From NCBI GenBank assembly GCA_030549495.1, contig JAUIRK010000003.1, forward strand, positions 228,501-292,500: a DNA stretch of 64,000 bases, given 5' to 3'. Below the pieces are notes generated by a model, which worked only from the letters and a program-made list of their open reading frames with translations, was not told the origin of the DNA and searched no databases. Below are positions 51,101 through 63,100 of this stretch, piece after piece; positions within the stretch are counted from its first letter, which is position 1; every line of letters starts with the position of its first letter. The translations under genes were made by a program, and so were the position numbers. The stretch comes from Nectonema munidae. Its lineage: Eukaryota; Nematomorpha; Nectonematoida; Nectonematidae.

Positions 51101-54100
51101 AATATTACCATAATTAAAACTCATTCTAACAGATATCTTGTTTACTTTCTCCATATTCCTTAAATGGGTTCTTTGTTATTATTGAATACATTAAGCTTTT
51201 TAATTTCTTCTATTAATTATATTACAAACATACATTTTGGAAATTTCCTAACTTTCATAATTACGTTGAGTTAGTTTTTTCGGCTTTTAAAAATGGAAGA
51301 AAGCATTATTAATTTTTTTACATTTAACATACTTAATTTCTTCTACAGCACTAACTAAGGACACCCTATATTTATTTTATTTTATTTTGAGGCATAAACT
51401 TGTATTTACATTAAAAAATAAAGTAAAACCTATAAAGTTGTGCCCTCCTTCGGGCTATTTTGAGGCATACAAATGTTAAAAATGAGATAAATCATTTTAA
51501 GTTTCTTCTCCTAGTGGTTCTAGGGTAAGTGACTTTGTAAAACTCAATAAGTACTTTAATCGTATATGAATTTATGCCCCTCAGTCTGGTAGATCCAAAG
51601 AAGAGCAGGAATAGTTTATACTGATTTAGTTGAAGAATTAGTTTTGAGAAAACGAAATGAGTTTCTGATTGTTGCTGGTGACTTTAATGGACATATTGGC
51701 AAAGAAAGTGACGGGTATGAAGGAGTTCATGTAGGTTAAAGTGTTGGCACTAGAAACAAAGGAGGGAGAACATTGCTAGAAGTGTGTCTAGAGCACAACT
51801 TAGCGATTACATAAACGTGGTTTAAAAAGAAAAGAAATGTTTCACCCATCCTCAAATTCTTCTCAAATTGATTTTTTCCTTATAGATATGTAAAAACGAA
51901 AACAAGTTAGAAATGTTAAAGTGATTCCTGGGGAACGTTAACACAGTCTGATTGTGATGGATTCTGGAATTTGGAACAAGTTGAGGAAGACACATGAATT
52001 CTCTCATCTTAGAAAGTTGGAAATTCAAAGACCCAGATACCCAAAAATTGTTTGAGAAGTCAAATAAACTCTGGGAAGAAAGGAATGAGATAAACTTGTG
52101 GAATAAATTTAAATTGTTTGTTATTGAAGCTACAAGAGAAACATGGGTGTTGGTAGAAATAAAGCAAAACATGGAGTGGCTTGTGGTGGAATGAAAATGT
52201 CAGAAATGCTTTAGCTGAAAAAAGATCTTTCAAAATCTTAATAGAGCAGAAAACACAAAAGGAACAAAATTTTTATAAGAGAAGGCAAAAGTTTTCTAAG
52301 AAAATGATTGATAAAACTATATGTAAGAAGAAACTGAAAAGCAAGGGGTTATTTACAATTGAAATCAATCTTTTTTTGCTTAATTTTAACCCCCCCCCCC
52401 TCCCAGTCTTTGGTTGACATCAATTGTGAATGACCCCGACAAAGCTTAGATTGGGACCATTACGCTATTTTTATTACATTCAAGCGGAGGGAAAATAGAA
52501 ACGCAAATTTCAAAAATAGATCCATGTGGCATTTGCAAAAAACGCGTGATGAGTAACTCAATTAACTACCACATGCCTAATTTGGATTCATGGTAGATGA
52601 GCAGGAGTAAAAAGAGTGGCTCATCAAATTTTTGAAAATTTTTCTTGCAAAAATTGTATGATAATAATGGATTAAATCTATTCTTCAAACAAAGTAGCCA
52701 AAAATTGTTCAATTCCAGGAGTTGAAAAAGTGAATTGGTTTTCTTACATAGGAGATTCAGTGGAGGAAGGTGTGAAATTACGTTGTTTAAAAGATAGAAG
52801 TTAGGCTGGCTAAAGTTTTCTGAACTATCTTCGGCTTCACTTGGAAAAAAATTACCTCTGAAAACAGAAGGAGAACTTGGGTCAGAACTGTGATCACTTA
52901 TAGTTCTGAAACATGGAATATAAAGACTCTTGAAGAAAACATTTTACATAGGACAGAAAGAGCAATGTTGAAAAGAATATGTGGAACCAAAATAAAGACA
53001 AGCATAAGCGCTGATAAACTTATGGAGAAAATATTGTGAATTATGTGGCTAAAATTAGGATAATGTGACTAGGCCATTCTTATTAAGAAAGGGAGATAAA
53101 GAACCAATAAAACAAGACTGAAATTTTGAAGTTTAACCCGTTATCGACCACAATCGACATATGTCGACCTAACAAAAATAAAATCGTCTGCGTTTATTAA
53201 TGCTTTTTAATACAAATCTTCTGCTTTACATGAGATATCGTCTGATTATTCTGGTCGATGTTAGCTAAACGAAAGAAAGGAAAACATTTGTGAATTTGAA
53301 TATCAACAAAATATTTTTATCCCTTGTACTCTTTGCACCCATATGGACCCATATGACTTTTGAAGATAAATTATGTCTTTAACTTTAATTAGGCTTTTTC
53401 ATTGAAAACAAAATAATAGGTGTTATTTATCATTTGCTTAGAAAAAAATCAATAAAATCGCTAAGAATCATAGAGATCATTTTTAGGTTACACATTCTGC
53501 AATACATTGATTTTCACACAGATAATTTTTGTGCTTTATTTTTTTATACTGCTATTTTAGAACTAATATAAAAATGTATAAACAAAAAGATATTTATGAA
53601 TCTTCTAATTTCACAGTGAAAGATGATTATAATTCAGATATTGACCACACTTCTGAAAATAATGTTTCAGCATGTTCTGGATTAGAATCTCATTATGATC
53701 TTGATGGTGATGATTTTTTACCACCTAAAAAAGTAAAATAAATTTGGGAAGAAACGTTGATTTGGTTAACGGAAGAAAAAAACTGCAAACTTCGTTAAAA
53801 TTCGTAACAATACTGAATAAATTAATTAAAAAGGTTTGGATAACGTTTTTTAGTCCATTTCCGATTTTCCATAAACTAATAACATAAAATAACTTGATTT
53901 CCTTAACAATTTCCTCAAAATCGTGAGTTAAATTCGTAGCAGAGAAAGAAACCGTCAAGTTTTCATTTATATGAACCATTTTTACTCTCTTTATATGCTT
54001 TGACTTATTTATATTGATCACTGAAAAGATTTGCTCGCAAAGATGAACCATACCCAACATACATAGAATTTTTGAAGTCAATGAAGTTATTTAGGATATT

Positions 54101-57100
54101 GATAACCACAATCAATTTGGTTGTAGTGTTCTTCATATATAGTCGTCACATTGTGAGTGAATAATTACCAGCGAAAAATCTTATGGAAATTATGTTGTAA
54201 AAATTTGTAATTCAAGTTTTTACTCATTGAATATTTTGTCAAAGATACTCTATAGCTTTATAGCTCTTGACTGCGGTTAGAGGCAACCTGTGGACCGTAT
54301 GCTTGACAGTGCTGCTTTTATATATTTTAAATATTTTTCTCTACACCAAGTTCTTATATTTCTTTCTATCAAATATTTTTCAGGTATCACATTTCTTCAA
54401 TAAACACCCAAATAAAAGACAAAAATTTATCCGCAAAAAAAAGTCGAGATAATAAAAGTCTTCAAATGGAAGGTATACTTTGTTCTTGGTTTTACAAACA
54501 ATTTTTTTTCCAGAATTTTTTAACATACTTTAAATTTGAATTTTGATAAATTTATTTAAATATCTTAGTATTTTAGCTTACTAATTAAAACAATTAATAA
54601 ATTAAGCAGGCTACCCATACATTAAATTAATTTAACTAACTAAATATCTAAGTAATAAACGTACTGCCTACTATAATCTAGGGGGCGTGTGAGTAAGGTT
54701 GGCTAGGTACTTTCGACAACTCAAGGTCTTGGGTTCGATCCCGCATCAAGCCTACTTTCTCATAGTCGATACAAGCGGCGCAAGTGTGCCTTCTCGATGA
54801 AAACACCCTACGTTACCTTTACCTAAACTATAAATCCAACTAATTTTATTAAACTACTTTTTGTTTATTTAATATTTGAAATGTGAATAATTTTTTCCCA
54901 CCAGAAAAATTATAAATAAACTTTTTTGTAAATTTTAAATATTTAGAAATGAGATTTGGTGAAAGCAAGGAATCACAATTTATATTTTACAGTAGAAAAC
55001 TGCATTCAACGAAGATGGATCTACAATCAAAGCAAAATAGATCAGAAATTGGTCAACTTGTGGTAATTCTTTTTTAAAGCGCTAACATTTCATGCCTTTA
55101 CCCTTCAGCAGGTCTATACTTTCAATAAAATATAAAAATTAACAAGGATCTATAACAGGGTTTAGATATGCACTTCTTGTAAATTATAATAGAAATTTTG
55201 GACCGGAGTTTATCATAGGGGCAGCCATTATCATGGAGAATTTATTATCTGTCAATATAATTAATACGGAGATATGATTGGTGGAAACGATGCAAGTTTG
55301 TACTGCAAATAATTTCAGAGACGGATACAAAGCGCGCTAAGGGTGCTCTCGCCGCCCATCTCCTGAAAGTTTAGATATATAATTTTGATAAATTTTTGGT
55401 AATATAGAAAACATGTAATACTTTTATATTATACAATAATTATACAAAGTTGAACTCATTTGAAAAAAGAATTAAAACTTTATATGCTATAAAATATTTT
55501 AAAAGTTTTAGCCGTACATCAAACCTCGACTTAAGACGTTCTGGATGTGCCAAATATGCAAAAATATGAGACAAGGAAAGAAGGATCAGAAATGGCAAAT
55601 TAAAAAGGATTTGCGCCATAAGATAGTGAAGTCAAAAAAAGAATTGAGGACGAAAAATTTTAAGATTATTCATGAGCTTTTTTTATTGGAATTTTATATA
55701 TTTAAAACAGACTATTTTCACTTCTTGCTACACTGGTCTCACTCTGGTCCTGAAATGATTATTATTAATCCTTGGTATTTAGAAATTACTATTCGATATC
55801 TTAGATATGCACAAAACAAATTCAGTTCGTCTTTCTTTGATCTATGACTAATCCTCTTCTTTCTTTTTCATTAAATGTATATGTTTAAAGTCTTTATTGT
55901 ATATGTTTTAGTCTATCTTTACTGTCCTTTTTTGATTGGAAAATACCACTAGAATAGTTCAAAATCTTCATTTGATATGGCATTAGTTAATATAACTTTA
56001 ATTATATTATCAATCTTGTTCACAACGTTATAAGCCCGTTTCTATACGGGGTGGTTGTTTTGGACGATTCTCCTCCATTTGACCCTGTCCTTCTCTATTT
56101 TGACAGCAAGATTCTTCTTTTTGCCGTCAGCTATAATGCAGTGCATCCACCTCATCTTCGGCCTTCCTCTCTTTCTCTTGTCATCACTTGTAAATCCATC
56201 ATCTGTTTTTCAATACACTTCTCAACTCTTCTCGACCTAACCATCTCAACATCTCTTCATGTACCTTCTTACTCATACTTGACATGTTAGCCGTTACACT
56301 TTTAACTTGGATCCTAATTCTATTCTAGTAGCTCACAATATCCATTTTAACATTTTTATTTCTGCCACTTTCTTTACATTCCTTTTCTTTATTGGCATAG
56401 CAGTTCTCACAATTGTTTTATAGATTTTTCCTTGTAGTTTCATTGTCTTTCTTCTTTCTCAAAGAACTCCGCATACATTCCGTCAATTTCTCCATTCTTT
56501 TTGTATTCTTTTATTACTTCCATATATTCACTGCCAGCCTCAAACACAGCTGATCCAAGATATCGGAAGTTTCCTACTCTGTTTATTGACTGACCATCTA
56601 AATTTATTCTACCTATATTGATTCTGGTCTTCAATAAGAGAAGTAGAAGAAGATAAAGAAGAATATTTATTTTTTATAAACGCTTAACTACTGCTGTAGA
56701 AAAAGTATGTTTTTCATCTTTTTTTAAAGATGGATATATTCGCTTCACACCTCATTTCAATCGGTTAGACAAGGGGTTCTTAATCTTTTTTGAGTCCCAG
56801 ATCCCTTTGAGAATCTGCTAAAAGTCATGGACCCCTTTCCTAGAGAAATGTGAATAAACATAACATTGCATGCAATCAGTGTACTTTATCAAATCTCATA
56901 TAGTACATGACATGCATAAAGTATGAATAAAGCAAGCAATCTAAAAACTAAAATATAATCTTGTGCAAATTAAACAAGACAAAAACTTTAATTTTGCTGA
57001 AAAGTTCATTTCAGTGAGGCGGTTGTTGATATTTGGCTGAAATAAGAAGAGGAAAGAGTGGAGTGGTCTTTGACAATGTAACACGCATGTCTTCTCTGAC

Positions 57101-60100
57101 ATCCAATCGATTTCGGTTTTTCGTCTTGATAGAAACAAGTCCTGAACTGCAAACCGAATCAGAGCACATATAGTTCGCTTTACCAGACGAGAGTAGGCTT
57201 TCATCTTTGGCCAGAACCTCATCACTGATGCAGTTTATGTCCGCAAGAAAAGGGTTACAGATCCATTTTTCGATTTAAGGTCACCTGAGCAGAAGTAACC
57301 TTTAAAAGAATTCTGCAGAGTACCCAGATGTTTGCAGAATTGTCTTTGTAGAGAAATTGACAGGGCTCTGACATTCTCAGTTCCATGCCTCCAACCTCCT
57401 CTTCCACAATGGTAGCTTGGCCAGAAAGGCTTGGAGTCTTTCTGAAGCATCGATGATGGTATAATCAGTTCCTTGAATCGCAAAAGTCATTTCATTCATA
57501 AGACTAAAAATTTCGGCCAAGAAATTGATGAACTCTTAACTATGAAACTGTTCTGAAAGCGGGCTTTCTTTTTCTCTCAAAAACAGTGAAACTATATCTC
57601 TATTATCTAATTCTTGCAATGACATGTCTTGCAGAGTATAGGTTCGGTACAGGATATGGGACGACGTCATGTAATACCTCGTAAAATGTCCATGTTAATG
57701 GGGTTTATGAATAGTCACACTGCATCACAGACAGGAAATAATTACGAATATAAACCAGCCCTGTTGAAACTTGAAAGAACAATTGGTGAGTGAGAACAAG
57801 ACAAGGTGGAAAATTTGAGGTTTGGTGTTTTTCCTTATGAAATGTGCACATTTGTTGCTGAATATAGTGATGGTATTTTTAATTTGATCTTCACAACGCC
57901 TGGGTTAGACATTCAACATTTTGGGAACAAAAAAGGAAAATAAGTTTTGTTATTTTGTAGTGCTTGCATTAGGAACGAAGAGCAATAAGGTAGCAGGATG
58001 AGAGACTTTCAATTTTTTAAACTATATTGGTTTTAAAATATGAAGACATTTATAAATGATAAGTTAAGAGTATTTAATATTACTATAAATCAGTAAAAAC
58101 AAATAAATAAATTAATTTGTCAAAGTCGTGAATATACACATATAATTTTAAAAGGAAAAATGAAGGCCCAAAATATAAAATAGATTCTACTAACCATCCA
58201 ATTAACAACAAACAATGAAAAAAACTTGCTTAAAATACCACATTTCTAATATACACAAAATAAACTTTAAAAAATAACAAACAAGATAGATGATATTCGG
58301 GTCACAATATATTATATATATAAAGTTTAATTAGTTATATTATTTATTTATTTTGCTATTTAATACTCCTTTAGTTAGTTAACAAGTTTTTCAATTTTAT
58401 TCAAGTTATTTACTTCATTCACAATCCTCTGATAATTTGAATATCTTTTCTCCTTGAACATTTTGACCTTACCGACTTGTAAAACTTTTTTAAAATTTAC
58501 TTAGGAATTACCAAATAAGTGTTCAAGTCCAAAAGAATCCTTTGAAAGTAGTTTCCTTTATGATGATTCGGATATCTCGAATATATCTACAAAATCATTT
58601 CTTCAACATGAAAAAGAGGGTAAAATCTATAAATTTTTAATTGCTCGCTTTTTCTATAAATTTATTTTTCATACAATCAATTCTTTTTATATATAGTGAT
58701 TCCATATCGACTGTTAAAGGTAGAAAAAGAAGATTTCAAGCATAATAACTTGAACGATTCTATGAAAAAAGTTCAACCTACGGATATTTATTTCCTGAAA
58801 AATTTACAAGATACTTGTTGTTTTAAAGGGGAAAATGTCACATTTGTTGCAAAAATAAATGAAGAAACTGACGGCAAGGTAAATCTCTTACCCAATTACA
58901 AACATAACGTTTAAGATTTAAAGACGAACCTATTTGAAATCATTTTTGGCTTTGAATATTCATAAAAAAAATAAAATCATACAGTAAAATGAATGCTCCG
59001 TAAAAATACCGCAAAAGAACGAGGATGTCCGAATAGCACACAGTACAGCGATTCAGAATTATTCTCTTTCGAAGAAACGCCTCTTTTTTGGACTGAAATT
59101 TATAATCTAAAACATTCTCATTATTTTATTGACTTTCGTCTTCGAAAAGTATTAATTGTATGTTTCAATACACAGCATAAGATTTCTCAATATTACTTTT
59201 ATAAAATAAAAAATAGGAGAATTTATTAAGCTAATTATCTAATCTTTTATAAAAAATATAATTTTTATAATTAAGTGTAAATATCCCTAGAGAATTTAAA
59301 GAACACACGAGTTATTATAATTAAAATGGTTATATGGGGAAAATAGTGCCAAACTCTTTAAAATGATATATAACACACTTATGAGTTGCCAGCTAACAAC
59401 TTAAATAACTCAATAGCTATCCCACTATAATGGAATCGATAACTGATTCAATAACTAACCAACGAATTTCCCTAATAATCTAGCTGACTATTTAACACTC
59501 AATGCCTACTAACAATGAACTGACTTTCTACAAATGACTAAATAACTAATAAAGAAATTACATTGCTTTAATAAAAATCTTTCAAACATATTCATCTGTG
59601 TCAAAAAGCTGAAGTTTATTAAAATTCCTTACTTTATTTTTCAGTATTTTTATATTACGACAAATGGTTTTATTGGCCCCGTGTTTTAGATTATTATTCG
59701 CTGAAATTTGCATTTTTAACTTATGGAGTATATGCTATCTTGAGTGAAAATTCCCTATTTTATACTTTAGATTATATGGAGAAAAGATGGACACGTTATA
59801 TCACCTGGAAATGCCAAATATTTGATGGCCAGGAAGAGATGCAAGCTAGCTTTGAGTATTTTCCATGTGTGTTATAGGGATGTCGGAGAATACTGTGTTC
59901 AGATTTGCAAAAATCAATTTGAAAGAACAGAATCGCGCATTGCTCGCCTCTACATCCTAGAGAATGATGCGCAATCTGAAGATTCTTTCAAGTAACCTTA
60001 GAAAATTTTAAATTCGAATATTGATTCATGTCCAAAATTATGAAACGTACTAAAATTTTTGCATTTTAAAGTCTCAAACGCACCTTTTCCCACTCACCGG

Positions 60101-63100
60101 TCCTTATAGAATTCGCATTTTAAGTAGCGTTCAATTGAAAAAATTTTTCTGAAACTTTTTTTACACATATATATAATATACTCATTTGCGCTAACAAAGA
60201 CCACACATGTAAAAGTATAAGATATATCAGGAAGAAATGCAAATTTTGATGTGCATAATTTTGTTTTTGGTTTATCATCCTGAATAACGCAATTACTGGT
60301 TTAATCAACAAGATTTATATGTTCTACCTATTTCTAATCGTAATCCACATTTGGATATAAAAAGTACTTCTATATTTAATAATAATTTATAATAGGAACC
60401 TTTTTTCTAAAATGCTTTCGTGAAAATATCTTTCGTGAAAATAATTAGAATTAGAAATTTTTTTTTCTTATTTCTTAACTCATGAAGAAATGCAACTCAG
60501 TTTTACAGTTAAGTAAGTTGAAATTAAAAGATTTGTAGGTTTTGAGTGTTTTATATGGTTAGTTTTGTCGTATATTTTTTCCAAAGAAATTCATACCACA
60601 TTTATAAAAAAAAGTTTTTCTTTCTTGTTGAGATTAATATTAAATTTAAACTGGTAATAGCATCAAGTTTGCTTATAAATGTTATATTGATTTATATTGA
60701 TTAATAACATATAACTATTATAACATATAACTTAAAATTATGTGTTTTTTAATAAAATTATTTGACATTTAAAATTAAAATTAAACTTTTATGCTGCCAT
60801 TTTAGCTGCACTACAATGACTGAATTATCAGACTTCAAAAATGATCAATCTTTTCCTAATAAAAATGTGAATAATTCTTCACAATATTCCCTATCAAAAG
60901 GTCTGTCTTTTCCAGTAAATATATTTGAGATGAAGGCAAATGTATTTGATGTTCCAGAAAGAAATCTCCTTTCTAGAAATAAAATACTCATCCTAAATGA
61001 AAGAATGATCTTATCAAGGAAGTGCATGGTATAACATTTTTTTCTTCATTTGTTCTTTTTTTTTCTTAATTTTATTTAAGAGGGAAAATTCTTACTTTGA
61101 AATCAAGTGCAAAGAAACACAAAAATTTCCGAAATTAGTTGTTAATGACGGCATATTACTATTCAATATTGACGCAATTATACCAGAAATAAAGTACAAA
61201 ACGGGTCCCATATTTATCAAACCTCTAAAGAAAGAGAAATACTTTTTTCTTGGAGAAAGAGTAGAACTCATGTGTGCAGTTTGTGGATCAAAACCTTTCA
61301 ACTTTTCTTGGTTCAAAAACGGCTTTGAGATTCGCTCATCTAATGACCTCAGGGAATTCACGTATGCTCAATTTTTATTAATATAATTGCACTGCAACCT
61401 GAAATGAAATGTTTTAGACTTCAATTACATACTTTACAAACGAATTCTTTTGAATGTACAATTCTATGAAGAAAGCTTTATGGGTTGCCAGTAACATAAG
61501 TGAAGTTACTATCATATGCAACATTCTCATTAATATGCTTACATTTTTGAACAAATTTAAATAAGTTTTAAAAAATTAATTTCACGCTTCTGTTAATTTA
61601 AATGGATAGGATCCCAAGGATGTTTCATTCAGCAATTTGTAAATAAGCATGAACAAAGCTTGATCAAACATAAGGGTGTATAAATCTCTATATTCCTACG
61701 CAATCAAAAAAGTTTTTTTCAAAAAAAAAAGTGAAAATCAAGCAAATAATTTCCAACACATTATCAAAGTAGCAACATTTACAATAAGCACAGAAGATAG
61801 TCAAAATTTTATTTCTCACGTTCAACGAAATATTTAGAAAGGTCAAATGGGTATACCTATCAGTTAAAAAATATATCATTTTAATCATGAAATAAATTAA
61901 TTTTTTCAAACTTTATTTCAAACTATTAATTTAAAAACATTTGGATTTTATAATAGTTTGAAAGAAGTAAAAACTCATAAATATCAAAAGTAATACAAAA
62001 ATCTAATTATACAAATGGTCAAAATATCAAAACTAAACGCCAAATTTTTAAACAATAAACTTAAGATTTGAAAATGTTAATGCAGAAAGACAAAATAGAA
62101 TTGCAGAAAGAGAAAATAGAATTGCAAAATAACAAATTTGAATCGCAAAATGACAAAATATAATTGCAAAAAGACAAAATAGAACTGAAAATGGTATATC
62201 AAATCACACAAGACAAATAATACAATTATAATGTTTTATCGAATTAAATTTCATAAAAATACAAATTTAAGCCCTTTAAATATTCCTGTTCTCATATGAG
62301 GATATTGGTAAGATAGACCGTAGAGATAAATATATTTGAAAATATATTTCAATTTTTTATTTTTTTAATATTCAATGGATAAAATTCATTATTTTTATTA
62401 ATTTTTTTAATTCATATATAAATGATAACTTATGTAGATTATAAATTATATTTTATTTATTTATAAAAATAAATATCTATAGAAAACAATATGAATGAGA
62501 AAAATTATTTTCAAATTTTATTTTCAAACTTAAATACATATTCAAATGATTTATAAATATATTTAAAAACTATATGAATGAAACAAAATCGTTTCCTAAA
62601 TTAAAAGAAGCTTGTGAGTTTGTTTCAATTGAATTCCAAAATAAAAAGGAAATTTTTCCACATAAGTCATTGTAATTTCTCTCAAAACAGATGCTTTAAC
62701 AGATGAAGATGAGGGAGAAGAGGAATCAATTAAAACACCAAATTTGTTCTATGTTCCTGCATCAATTGAAATTTTTCTTGAGGCATTGACTTTAGATCAG
62801 TTGAAAATGAAAAATAAAAAAGATGTTTGAGCATGTTTCGTCAGAATAGAGAGTCTGTAAGGTTGCGACAAAAATAGATACTGGTCTATTACAAAGTTAT
62901 TAGAAAATTCTTGAGCCATCCATGTCTCCTGGACTGCTACAACATCAAACAAAAATTTGAAACTGTTAAAATTTGCTGAGGAAAAGTTCAAGGTCATGGA
63001 ATTTAGATGTTATTGACTGTATATTCAAAGAACAAATACTAACATTATAATCCTTTTAAACTCCGTAATATATTTTATAAGTATTTTCTTTGTTAAATAT

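Noticed and set aside
54676-54760. Possible tRNA gene (perfect B box)
   Set aside because: No acceptor or anticodon stem pairing, and the conserved tail beyond it marks a SINE.
56051-56290. Two overlapping + frames of 61 and 79 codons
   Set aside because: They are antisense to the LINE C-terminal fragment at 56030-56640.
58993-59229. 78-codon + frame between the two halves of Ig domain 1
   Set aside because: Including it would break the Ig fold; 58878 joins 59771 directly in phase with a continuous domain.
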